Shown here one piece after another: positions 7,861 to 15,598 of a DNA stretch of 35,396 nt. Both the position numbers and the translations under genes were made by a program. This DNA is from Lachnospiraceae bacterium (GTDB lineage Bacteria > Bacillota > Clostridia > Lachnospirales > Lachnospiraceae). Position 1 is the first letter of the stretch; every line of letters starts with the position of its first letter. A model generated the notes under the pieces. It saw nothing but the letters and a program-made list of their open reading frames with translations. It searched no databases and was not told the origin of the DNA. The stretch covers positions 1 to 35,396 of the forward strand of contig JAILRH010000201.1 of NCBI GenBank assembly GCA_024698345.1, given 5' to 3'.

Positions 7861-8853
7861 ATGGCAGAAAGAACTTCATGTTTATTTGGAAGCAGAGGAA
7901 ACGAAAAAAGAGCGTTTATTGAAATAACAGGATTGTGCAATATGTTATGTAAGCATTGCATGAATGATTCCGGAGAAAGAAGATTTAGAGGATTAGAGGT
8001 CAGTAAAATTAAAAAATTATTAGAGGAGTTAGTTGAAAAGGACTTTAAGAGACTTTATGTATCAGGCGGAGAGCCGCTTTTATACGATGGTATAGATGAA
8101 GTTCTGGATTATGCTAAAGAATTGGGGATAAAGGTTACTTTAGCAACTAACGGATGGGAAGTAAAAAATCATGTTCCCGCAATCGTTAATAATGTAGATA
8201 TTGTATCTATAAGTCTTGATGGAATAGGAAGAACACATGATAACCTTAGAGGAATTCTTGGAGCTTATGAGAGAACAATTGAAGCTTTGCAAATTCTTAC
8301 AGAAAGAGGCGTAAATACAAAAGTCAGCACTATGATCTGGAGTGGAAATGTAAATGAGTTGGAAGAAATAGCAGAGACAGTATATAAAATTGGCGTAAAA
8401 AAACTCAATTTTAGTATTTTGGTTCCAGTTGGCAGAGTTACAGAAAATAAAGAGATATTAGTAAAAAAGAATGAGTACTATAACATTTATAAGAGAATAG
8501 ATAAATTAGTATCAAAGTATAAAGATAAGATGGTAGTTGAGATAAAGAGACAAAAGGGAGTATCTAAAGAATGTGTTTCTTGTCCTGGTGCAGATATGAT
8601 ATTGCATATTGATGCGCAGGGAAAAATAGCACCATGTTCATGGGTCTCAAAAATAGAGTGCGACGGTTTTTCAAGACATTGGGATGTGGGAGAACTCGGC
8701 AATTGTATAGATACAATGAACAATTTTAAAAAGATACTAAAGTCTCGTGTAAAAGAGTATGAATATACAGGGTGTCCTGCAATGGCATATATCCATAATG
8801 GTCACTATTTGGCAGAGGATCCTATTAATAAAATGATAACTAATGAGGGCTAA
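7861..8853 (+). CDS. Radical SAM/SPASM enzyme 1
   Basis: This 330-residue radical SAM enzyme has the [4Fe-4S]-SAM motif CNMLCKHC (C26, C30, C33), the GGEP SAM-binding motif (VSGGEPLLY) and a central ISLDG strand. A C-terminal cysteine region (CVSCPG, then DAQGKIAPCSW, then YTGCPAM) looks like a SPASM or twitch auxiliary-cluster domain with the usual GxI.PC pattern. Family knowledge: such enzymes abstract hydrogen with a 5'-deoxyadenosyl radical and often act on peptides or carbohydrates (for example anaerobic sulfatase-maturating enzyme, PqqE, BtrN). The substrate here is unknown. ATG 7861 was chosen because AAGGAG lies at 7845-7850; an upstream in-frame TTG is inside that ribosome-site region. 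Three base pairs separate it from the SDR gene. Confidence 0.88.
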   Translation: MAERTSCLFGSRGNEKRAFIEITGLCNMLCKHCMNDSGERRFRGLEVSKIKKLLEELVEKDFKRLYVSGGEPLLYDGIDEVLDYAKELGIKVTLATNGWEVKNHVPAIVNNVDIVSISLDGIGRTHDNLRGILGAYERTIEALQILTERGVNTKVSTMIWSGNVNELEEIAETVYKIGVKKLNFSILVPVGRVTENKEILVKKNEYYNIYKRIDKLVSKYKDKMVVEIKRQKGVSKECVSCPGADMILHIDAQGKIAPCSWVSKIECDGFSRHWDVGELGNCIDTMNNFKKILKSRVKEYEYTGCPAMAYIHNGHYLAEDPINKMITNEG

Positions 8854-8856
8854 TGA

Positions 8857-9573
8857 ATGTGTAAAGTAGCTATTGTCACGGGAATTGCATCTGGTATCGG
8901 TAAGTATGTTGCTGAACAATTGGCCAAAAAGAATGTTGTTGTATACGGTGCTGATATCAAAAATATACAGCTTGATAACGTGATTTGCAGACAGTGCGAT
9001 GTAAGTGACGAAAAACAGGTGATTGATTTTATTGAAGAAATAAAAGAAAAGTATGGCAAGTTGGATTATTTAATAAATGTTGCAGGAATTTTATGTTATA
9101 AAAAGCGAGCCACTATTGATCAATTGTTATATGAAGAGTGGGATAAAGTCATGAAAGTAAATGCGTATAGTGTGTTTATGATGACTAAATATGCGATACC
9201 TCTTTTAAGAAAGGGTACTAATCCGGCAATTATAAATATAAGTTCTGATCAAGTTAAAAAATTTAACAGAAAGAGCGCTCCGTACGCAGTATCCAAAGCG
9301 GCGATAGAAATGCTGACTAAAATTGCAGCTTTAGAGTTACTTGAAGATAAAATAAGAGTCAACGCAGTTGCCTTATCATCTGTTGATACATGTTTCATTA
9401 AAGATTATTTTGGCAAAGAAAAAATGAAGCAAATGGTGAAGAGTGCAGATGAGCAAATGCCTTTTGGGATTATTTCAGTTCAAGATGTTTGGAATGCAAT
9501 CCGATACATATTGGAAGATGGAAATAAGATGACAGGACAGATATTACTAATTGATAGTGGAACTACTTTTTAA
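8857..9573 (+). CDS. Short-chain dehydrogenase/reductase (SDR)
   Basis: This 238-residue classical SDR has the cofactor motif TGIASGIG (G9, G13, G15), NVAG (74-77), an active-site serine in INISS (129-130) and YAVSK (Y143, K147). Length and motif order match NAD(P)H-dependent oxidoreductases that interconvert alcohols and ketones. D33 after the second strand (GADIK) suggests a preference for NAD(H), which is inference. The gene lies between two radical SAM genes and starts 3 bp after the first, so a redox step tied to radical tailoring is likely. In aminoglycoside-type pathways, SDRs oxidise or reduce sugar or cyclitol hydroxyls, but the substrate here is unknown. Confidence 0.92.
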   Translation: MCKVAIVTGIASGIGKYVAEQLAKKNVVVYGADIKNIQLDNVICRQCDVSDEKQVIDFIEEIKEKYGKLDYLINVAGILCYKKRATIDQLLYEEWDKVMKVNAYSVFMMTKYAIPLLRKGTNPAIINISSDQVKKFNRKSAPYAVSKAAIEMLTKIAALELLEDKIRVNAVALSSVDTCFIKDYFGKEKMKQMVKSADEQMPFGIISVQDVWNAIRYILEDGNKMTGQILLIDSGTTF

Positions 9574-9587
9574 AAGGGAGATGGCAC

Positions 9588-10793
9588 ATGTTAAATGATA
9601 TTAATTTGAAAAAATATGAATTAGAGAATGGTGATATATTATATTTTTCGCCGTTTTATAATAAATTTTGGGTTAATGAGCTGGAGCAGGATTTAGAGCT
9701 GGAGTATTATCCTACAGATTTGACAGATTTACGTATTGAAATAACTTATAACTGTAATGGGTATTGTAAATATTGTATTGTTTATGGAAATGAAATTGAA
9801 AAATTTGAAAACTTAAACATGATACAGCTTGTTGATTCATTAAAGCAGGAAGAATGGTTTAAGAAGATTAAAACTATATTATTAATTGGTGGCGAACCAT
9901 TGTTGTGCTTTGACCAAATAGAATATTTGCTGGACAATTTTGATGGTGAGGTAAGAATTTCAACAAATGGAACATTAATTACCTCCGAAATGGCAAAAAA
10001 AATGGCAAAAAGAAATGTCATGGTATATCTTTCATTGGACGGTCCGGAAAAAGAAGATAATAGTATGCGAATATATAAAAATGGAGAATTTATGTATGAC
10101 GATATTATTAGGGGGTTGAATTATTTGCTGGAAGAAAATGTTAGATTTGGCATTTTTACAGTCTCTACAAAACATAATGTATACAACATTGTAGAACAAA
10201 TGAGTAAAATGGATGAATTATATCATCCGGATAGAATCGGTTATAGTTTACCACATTGGACAAAAGATAACAGTTATGAAGTTACTGCAAGTGAATACGG
10301 AAACGCATTAGTTCAATTATACCAGAACAAAAAGGCAATAAATGCCGAGATAATGCAGTTGAAGTGGAGATTGAAACCATTGTGGGATGGCAAAATAAAA
10401 AAATATTCATGCTCAATGCATACATCGCAAAAAACTATATTATCTGATAATAGCATTGTCAGATGTTCAAAGATTGATCATGATTCAGTTTTTGGAAATC
10501 TTTCAAATGAATATTTTAACAATTGTTGTCCGATGGTTTTGGCAGCAAATAATAATAAAGATAATAATTGTGCAAAGTGTATTGCTCTTGCAAGTTGTGG
10601 TGGAGGGTGTCCTTATGATGGACTGAAGAGATTCGGTGGAGCCATTGATAGGAGAGAATGCGAAATTACTCCGCAACTTCTTGAAGTCGCAATAAAAGAC
10701 TTAGTGAGTGCAGTTAACAGGGATATAAAAATATTGGGAAATGGAATGTTAAAGCAAGAGTATATAAAAGGAGTTTTAAATAAAAATGGCTGA
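9588..10793 (+). CDS. Radical SAM/SPASM enzyme 2
   Basis: This 401-residue protein has an N-terminal extension of about 50 residues, then CNGYCKYC (C56, C60, C63), IGGEPLL and YLSLDGP. A rich C-terminal SPASM region follows: CSMHTSQK, IVRCSKID, CAKCIALASCGGGCP and REC. The CxxC...CGGGCP pattern is the hallmark of SPASM enzymes carrying two auxiliary [4Fe-4S] clusters, as in anaerobic sulfatase-maturating enzymes and several RiPP maturases. The N-terminal part resembles extensions of peptide maturases, but it is not a clear RRE by eye. No Cys-rich or repeated precursor peptide is visible nearby. AGGGAG (9575-9580) precedes ATG 9588. It overlaps the next gene by 8 bp, indicating translational coupling. 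Confidence 0.9.
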   Translation: MLNDINLKKYELENGDILYFSPFYNKFWVNELEQDLELEYYPTDLTDLRIEITYNCNGYCKYCIVYGNEIEKFENLNMIQLVDSLKQEEWFKKIKTILLIGGEPLLCFDQIEYLLDNFDGEVRISTNGTLITSEMAKKMAKRNVMVYLSLDGPEKEDNSMRIYKNGEFMYDDIIRGLNYLLEENVRFGIFTVSTKHNVYNIVEQMSKMDELYHPDRIGYSLPHWTKDNSYEVTASEYGNALVQLYQNKKAINAEIMQLKWRLKPLWDGKIKKYSCSMHTSQKTILSDNSIVRCSKIDHDSVFGNLSNEYFNNCCPMVLAANNNKDNNCAKCIALASCGGGCPYDGLKRFGGAIDRRECEITPQLLEVAIKDLVSAVNRDIKILGNGMLKQEYIKGVLNKNG

Positions 10794-11451
10794 TAATGAA
10801 GAACAGATTCAAAAAGTGTTATTTGGACATGTTGGCAATTATGAAGTTGTTATTATTACTCCAATAAAATCTGCATTTGACAAATGTGTTAAATCACTAT
10901 GTGTTGAAGAAAGTTTCAAAGATTGCTTTTTTGAAAACGCTAAATTTGAAACTGTCAAAGGAAGAAAAGGAATAATAATATATTCCCCGCAAGGAATAGC
11001 ATCCCAGGATTGCATTTGTTTATTTAGAAATGCCGAGATTATATTTTTTGGATATGCAGGAAGTTTGGCAGATGACATAGTCGTAGGAACAAAAATTGAA
11101 GTTGATACGGTAATTGACAATGAAACAGGAAATATTGTAGAGGGATTGCATTGTTTACGAAGCGATTATACGAGAGCAGTATGTGGATATTCGCCATGTA
11201 TGTTAGGAGAACTTGCAGATCAATATGGTGAAAAGGCAAGGAGTAAAAATGGCACGATAATTGATATGGAGACTGCGTATTGTGCAACTGTTGCCCTGAA
11301 AAATTTATGTAAATTTACTTCATGGGTGGTTGTTTCAGATATACCAAACACTGTTAACTTTTGGGAATTGTCAGAAGATGAAATGAAACTGTTTAAACAA
11401 GCAAAAAATGAAGTGATAAATGATATTATCGAATACGCGAAGACATTATAA
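10786..11451 (+). CDS. Nucleoside phosphorylase/nucleosidase-like protein
   Basis: This 221-residue protein looks like the PNP_UDP_1 family (purine nucleoside phosphorylase, MTA/SAH nucleosidase). The evidence is the glycine strand FFGYAGSLADDIVVG, the IIDMETAYCATVA motif (around 158-170), which corresponds to the ribose-binding ..EME.. helix start, and VVVSDIP (D185), which corresponds to the catalytic ISD motif. The N-terminus is divergent from standard MtnN, which is present elsewhere in the window at 15599. Being coupled to three radical SAM genes, it might cleave 5'-deoxyadenosine, a known inhibitory by-product, or it might act on a pathway nucleoside. Sequence alone cannot separate these. 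It starts inside the end of the preceding gene, with AAAAGGAG at 10766-10773. Confidence 0.75.
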   Translation: MADNEEQIQKVLFGHVGNYEVVIITPIKSAFDKCVKSLCVEESFKDCFFENAKFETVKGRKGIIIYSPQGIASQDCICLFRNAEIIFFGYAGSLADDIVVGTKIEVDTVIDNETGNIVEGLHCLRSDYTRAVCGYSPCMLGELADQYGEKARSKNGTIIDMETAYCATVALKNLCKFTSWVVVSDIPNTVNFWELSEDEMKLFKQAKNEVINDIIEYAKTL

Positions 11452-11476
11452 AGATTTGTGAATGAAAGGAATAAAA

Positions 11477-12376
11477 ATGATAGAAATAAAGTATTTAGAA
11501 ACAACAGGTATGTGTAATTATAAGTGCCCAATTTGTGTAGAGAGAGTAAGAAATTATCATATGGAACAAGAGGATTTTGTTAAAATTGTAGACAAAAATG
11601 TTGAATTGTTTAATAAAAATGGTGTATGGTTAGACTTTAGTGGAGAACCATTAATGGATCCTTTATTTTTTGAGAGGGTGAAATATTTAAAGAGTAAAGG
11701 TGTTAAAGTAAGAATATCAACTAATGGGGAATTGTTAAATGAAAAGAATCGAAAGGCATTAATAGAATCTAAAATTGATTATATTGTTATTTCGATTTCG
11801 ACGCTGGATCCAAAGAAATATGAAGAAATCAGAGGTGTTGATAATCTACAAAAAGTGTTGGATTATACAATGGAACTAAGACAAGAATGTATTGAGGCAA
11901 ATGCCGAAACAGAATTGCAAGCAGTAATGATAGATACGTGTGACGATTTTGACAGACAACAGTTTATTGATTACTTCCATTCTAGAGGAATTAATGTAGC
12001 ATTTCATAATTTTACAAACAGAGCAGAAACAATCAGTTTAGATTTAATGGGAGAAAATGCAGAGAAATTACACGATTATTCTATTGAAAGAGGATTGTGT
12101 GTCAGATTAAGTGAAAATATAGGAATATTATGTAATGGTGAAGTAATAACCTGTTGCTGTGACTTTATGGGAAGAAATAGTTTGGGAAACGTTAAGGACT
12201 ATGACTATTCAATTGAAGCTTTAGTTAATAACGGAAAGTTAGAAGAGCTAGAAAATAATTTAAAGAATCATATTTATCCGGGTGCATGCGCAGATTGTAC
12301 AGATTGGATCTATCATCAGGAAAATTCTGTTGAGAAATATGTAACAGTATACCCTGTTGAAAAGGATGGAAAGTAG
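11477..12376 (+). CDS. Radical SAM enzyme 3 with SPASM-like C-terminus
   Basis: This radical SAM protein of about 299 residues has the cluster motif CNYKCPIC very near the N-terminus (C13, C17, C20), a FSGEPLMDP motif in place of GGEP, and VISIST in the core barrel. C-terminal cysteines occur in CNGEVITCCCDFMG and CADCTDW, which is a SPASM-like pattern (I..C.C, then CxxC). It differs clearly from the other two radical SAM proteins in this block, so the three probably catalyse different steps. I chose ATG 11477, with GAAAGGA at 11464-11470 as ribosome site; an in-frame ATG at 11462 would add five residues. It ends 2 bp before the NDK-like gene. Confidence 0.87.
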   Translation: MIEIKYLETTGMCNYKCPICVERVRNYHMEQEDFVKIVDKNVELFNKNGVWLDFSGEPLMDPLFFERVKYLKSKGVKVRISTNGELLNEKNRKALIESKIDYIVISISTLDPKKYEEIRGVDNLQKVLDYTMELRQECIEANAETELQAVMIDTCDDFDRQQFIDYFHSRGINVAFHNFTNRAETISLDLMGENAEKLHDYSIERGLCVRLSENIGILCNGEVITCCCDFMGRNSLGNVKDYDYSIEALVNNGKLEELENNLKNHIYPGACADCTDWIYHQENSVEKYVTVYPVEKDGK

Positions 12377-12378
12377 AA

Positions 12379-12930
12379 ATGGAAAATACATATTTGTTAT
12401 TGCATCCTAGTTCAGCCAGATATGTCAAACTAATATTTGACGAAATTCATAACAGTGACTTCGAAGTTGATGGAGTATACAGAATAGATGATTGGGAGGA
12501 AACAGTTGAAAACGTGTATGCAAGTTCATATAAAAAAAGCAGCACTGTTAAACAACATGTTAAATCACAAGCATATATTAATATGGCGCTATTTGGCGAG
12601 CACGGATTGCTGGTGTTGTTGAGAAAAGAAGAATCTTATGATGAATTAGTTAAATCCACGTTGAATTTAAAATTCAAAATTAGAGATTTCTTATATGCAA
12701 AGACAAATGAATTAATTACAATATATATAGATTTGAATAAGTCTATATATAAAGGACAGAATTCAAAAGAAGCAAATATGGATAAGATATTTTTGAGTTT
12801 TATTCATTGTCCGGATTCAATTAATCAATATAAACAGGATCTTCAGTTTTTTTGTCAAAAAATGAGAGGCAAAAAATTAAGTGATTTGGAAATAGATAGA
12901 ATGATAAGGTATCAAACATTTTTAATATAG
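12379..12930 (+). CDS. Degenerate nucleoside-diphosphate-kinase-like protein
   Basis: I read this 183-residue protein as a divergent NDK fold. The first strand YLLLHPSSAR aligns with the (I)KPD strand of NDK, GLLVLLRKEESYDELVK aligns with the ..VAMVLEG.NAV..VRK segment, and FIHCPDSINQYKQDLQFF aligns with the active-site segment IHGSDS....REIALFF. The catalytic histidine would be H143. The phosphate-binding lysine of the KPD motif is replaced by histidine (H9), and the Arg-rich loop is not obvious, so ordinary NDK activity is doubtful. It may bind or phosphorylate a pathway nucleotide, or act as a non-catalytic partner. It follows radical SAM gene 3 by 2 bp. The fold call is by eye and needs a profile search. 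Confidence 0.6.
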   Translation: MENTYLLLHPSSARYVKLIFDEIHNSDFEVDGVYRIDDWEETVENVYASSYKKSSTVKQHVKSQAYINMALFGEHGLLVLLRKEESYDELVKSTLNLKFKIRDFLYAKTNELITIYIDLNKSIYKGQNSKEANMDKIFLSFIHCPDSINQYKQDLQFFCQKMRGKKLSDLEIDRMIRYQTFLI

Positions 12931-13006
12931 GTAGTTAATTAATACTTATTTTTTATTAATAGGTGGTTGGATTGCATATAATTTTGAAGTAGTTGGGAGA
13001 ATTGTA

Positions 13007-13684
13007 ATGATAAAAGCTGTTGTTTTTGATATGTTTGAAACACTGGTAACACATTATCGTTGCCCGCAATATTTTGGGGAAGATATAGCAAAGGATTTAA
13101 ATATAGACAGTAATATATTTTTAGATTATTGGAATTCTTTTGAAGATGACCGAACATTGGGAAAAATAAATCTGGAAAATGCCTTAAGAACAATATTACA
13201 ACAAAATAATATATTTTCTGAAAAGTTATTAAATCAAATAGTGGAAAAAAGAAAAAATATTAAGAGAATGTGTTTTCAAAACATATCAGATGAAATAATG
13301 AAAGTGCTTGATTATTTGAAAGAAAATGGAATAAAGATTGGGCTTATTAGTAATTGCTTTTCTGAGGAAGCTGAAGTGATTAAGGAGAGTGAATTATACA
13401 AATATTTCTCTGTTTGTTGTTTATCTTATGACATGGGAATAAAAAAGCCTGACATGCGCATTTTTGATGAATGTTTGAACATGCTTGGAGTTCAAAAATG
13501 TGAGTGCCTGTATATTGGGGATGGAGGAAGTAAAGAATTGGAAGCTTCGAGCACTTTTGGCATGAGAACATTTCAGGCAACATGGTTTATTAATGAAAAA
13601 TCAAAGCAATCTAAGATTAAGGATGGATATCGACATTTAAAAAATCCACTTGAAATAATTGAAATAATAGAGGCGGAAAAATAG
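13007..13684 (+). CDS. HAD-superfamily hydrolase-like protein
   Basis: This 225-residue HAD-IA type protein has motif I FDMFETLV (nucleophile D8), motif II LISNCF, motif III lysine in KKPDMRIF and motif IV YIGDGGSKELEA. The usual second aspartate of motif I, two positions after the nucleophile and acting as acid/base in phosphatases, is phenylalanine (F10), a pattern also found in dehalogenase-like members. Ordinary phosphatase activity is therefore uncertain. The gene is preceded by GGGAGA at 12995-13000, lies 76 bp after the NDK-like gene, and is the last gene before a terminator. It may remove a phosphate or other leaving group late in the pathway, or be a housekeeping neighbour. Confidence 0.85.
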   Translation: MIKAVVFDMFETLVTHYRCPQYFGEDIAKDLNIDSNIFLDYWNSFEDDRTLGKINLENALRTILQQNNIFSEKLLNQIVEKRKNIKRMCFQNISDEIMKVLDYLKENGIKIGLISNCFSEEAEVIKESELYKYFSVCCLSYDMGIKKPDMRIFDECLNMLGVQKCECLYIGDGGSKELEASSTFGMRTFQATWFINEKSKQSKIKDGYRHLKNPLEIIEIIEAEK

Positions 13685-13690
13685 AAAATC

Positions 13691-13719
13691 GGGGCTGTTG
13701 CAGTGCAACAGTCTCTTTT
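13691..13719 (+). terminator. Rho-independent terminator after the cluster
   Basis: An 11-bp stem (13691-13701 with 13705-13715, core CTGTTGC/GCAACAG with two G-T pairs) with a 3-base loop is followed by TTTT. It sits 7 bp after the HAD stop codon and marks the right border of the cluster transcript. Confidence 0.85.
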
Positions 13720-13774
13720 GGTAACAGAGAATGGATACAATAACATATAAGCGGTTGTCTGAAAAGCCCCACAA

Positions 13775-13802
13775 TTGACTTTATCTGAAAAACATATATA
13801 AT
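13775..13802 (+). promoter_or_regulatory. Sigma-A promoter of the polysaccharide exporter genes
   Basis: TTGACT (13775-13780), a 16-bp spacer and TATAAT (13797-13802) lie about 50 bp upstream of the TTG start at 13853. A second TATAAT overlaps at 13802-13807. This is a clear independent promoter after the terminator at 13691. Confidence 0.82.
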
Positions 13803-13852
13803 ATAATAGCATTGTTAAATACTTTTTTATCGTGATTTTAAGGAGGGATATT

Positions 13853-14665
13853 TTGAAAAAGTATATTGAAAGTTTTATGCGTTACAGGTTCTTGTTAATG
13901 GAGCTTATCAAAAAAGGAATAAAGCTTAAATATAGAAGATCTTACTTAGGTCTGATTTGGACATTGCTTGAGCCGCTTCTTACTATGTTAGTTCTTACAG
14001 CGGTTTTTGGAAGTTTATTTGCAAATCACAGCGAGACCAAATATCCATCAAGTTTATTCCCTATATATATTCTTTGCGGTAGATTGCTGTACAGCTGTTT
14101 TTCAAGTGCCTCAAAGATTGGAATGAAGTCTGTCAGGTCGAATCAGGCAATGATAAAGAAAGTATATGTACCAAAGTATTTATATCCGTTATCAAGTGTA
14201 ATATACAACTACGTTATTTTCCTTCTTTCACTCATTATTCTTGCGATTGTGGGAATTATACTTGGAATACCTATTACATGGCACTCTTTTGAGGCGATTA
14301 TTCCTATTATAGTATTGTTTGTTATGTGTATTGCATCAGCGATGTTTTTATCTACTGTTTGTGTATTCTTCAGAGATATTGAATACTTGTGGGATGTAAT
14401 TCTTATGCTCATTATGTATTGTTCAGCTATTTTCTATCATGTAGAAAACATGCATAATGAAACAGTTAAGTTTGTTATTCAGCTCAATCCATTGTATTGT
14501 ATTATTGAAAATTTCAGATATGTGGTAATTCTTGGTAAATCAATAATTACCGATCCACAGGAACTCTGGATGCTTGGCTATTCTGCAGCATTCAGTTTCA
14601 TAGCGTTAGCTATTGGCGTAATTGTATTTAAAAAGAATCAGGACAAGTTCATTTTACACATTTAG
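13853..14665 (+). CDS. Polysaccharide/teichoic acid ABC exporter permease (Wzm/TagG-like)
   Basis: This is a six-helix ABC-2 permease of about 270 residues. The N-terminal segment ELIKKGIKLKYRRSYLGLIWTLLEPLL is diagnostic of the Wzm/TagG/RfbA-D group, with the conserved KxRYRxSxLGxxW..L.P pattern. The mid-region SNQAMIKKVYVPKYLYPLS is also typical. Family knowledge: with its ATPase, it exports lipid-linked O-antigen, teichoic acid or capsule-type polymers. The start is probably TTG 13853, because AGGAGGG lies at 13841-13847; the in-frame GTG at 13832 has no ribosome site. The ATPase gene follows 8 bp later. No glycosyltransferase gene is in the window, so the polymer is made elsewhere. Confidence 0.9.
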   Translation: MKKYIESFMRYRFLLMELIKKGIKLKYRRSYLGLIWTLLEPLLTMLVLTAVFGSLFANHSETKYPSSLFPIYILCGRLLYSCFSSASKIGMKSVRSNQAMIKKVYVPKYLYPLSSVIYNYVIFLLSLIILAIVGIILGIPITWHSFEAIIPIIVLFVMCIASAMFLSTVCVFFRDIEYLWDVILMLIMYCSAIFYHVENMHNETVKFVIQLNPLYCIIENFRYVVILGKSIITDPQELWMLGYSAAFSFIALAIGVIVFKKNQDKFILHI

Positions 14666-14673
14666 GAGGAACT

Positions 14674-15435
14674 ATGGGTAAAAAGAAAGTTGCTTTAAAA
14701 GTTGATGATGTTAGTATTCGATTTAATTTAAGCAAGGAAAAAGTTGATAATCTTAAAGAGTTAATTATAAAGAAATTAAAAGGTGAAAAGATTCGTTTCA
14801 ACGAATTCTGGGCCCTCAAGAATGTCAGCTTCACCTTGAACAAAGGTGACAGACTTGGTATTTTAGGTCTTAACGGTGCCGGAAAGAGTACACTTCTAAA
14901 AGTAATAGCGGGTGTGTACAAGCCGACTTCGGGTACTATTACAAGACATGGTCACATTGCACCTATGATTGAGCTTGGAGCAGGATTTGATCCAAACTAT
15001 ACAGGAAGAGAAAATATATTCCTTTACGGATCGGTTCTCGGATTCTCAAGAGAGTTTCTTGAGTCAAAGTATGATGAGATTCTTGAGTTCTCTGAACTTG
15101 GAGATTTCATTGATGTTCCAATCAAGAACTATTCTTCAGGAATGAAAGCAAGACTTGGTTTCTCCATTGCAACTATTGTTGAGCCGGAGATTCTTATTCT
15201 CGACGAAGTTCTCTCAGTTGGTGATGCAAAGTTTAGAAAGAAATGTGAAGCCAAGATGAAAGGTATGTTTGACCATGGGGTTACAGTGTTATTTGTATCC
15301 CACAGTATCAAGCAGGTTGAGAGGCTTTGCAACAGAGGAATTCTCCTTGAGCACGGGCAGCTGATAGCTGACGGACCTATTGATGAGGTAATTAGCTTGT
15401 ACAAAGAAAAAACAGGTGTAGACGATAACGATTAA
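14674..15435 (+). CDS. Polysaccharide/teichoic acid ABC exporter ATPase (Wzt/TagH-like)
   Basis: This 253-residue ATP-binding protein has Walker A GLNGAGKST, signature YSSGMKARL, Walker B ILILDEVLSVGD and an H-loop in FVSHS. The DEVLSVGD form and the GHIAPMIELGAGFDPNYTGRENI segment are hallmarks of the Wzt/TagH/KpsT subfamily. It lacks the long C-terminal carbohydrate-binding domain of some Wzt proteins and ends shortly after the ATPase core. That fits TagH-like or KpsT-like export without polymer recognition by the ATPase, though the family varies. AGGAGG overlaps the permease stop codon, so the pair is co-translated. Confidence 0.93.
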   Translation: MGKKKVALKVDDVSIRFNLSKEKVDNLKELIIKKLKGEKIRFNEFWALKNVSFTLNKGDRLGILGLNGAGKSTLLKVIAGVYKPTSGTITRHGHIAPMIELGAGFDPNYTGRENIFLYGSVLGFSREFLESKYDEILEFSELGDFIDVPIKNYSSGMKARLGFSIATIVEPEILILDEVLSVGDAKFRKKCEAKMKGMFDHGVTVLFVSHSIKQVERLCNRGILLEHGQLIADGPIDEVISLYKEKTGVDDND

Positions 15436-15598
15436 TTTCAAAAAAATAGTGTTTGTTAATCATTTATGTATTATAATGATAACAAGTACTATTTTTTTTG
15501 TTCGGATTTATCTCAGACGGATATGATTCCCGCTTCCATAAGTGGTGAAAAATAAAAAAATGCAGGATGATGATTTTTTAGAATGTGGGGTGAATGCT

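Noticed and set aside
15453-15477. TTGTTA plus TATAAT as a promoter before mtnN
   Set aside because: The spacer is only 13 bp, too short for a normal sigma-A promoter.
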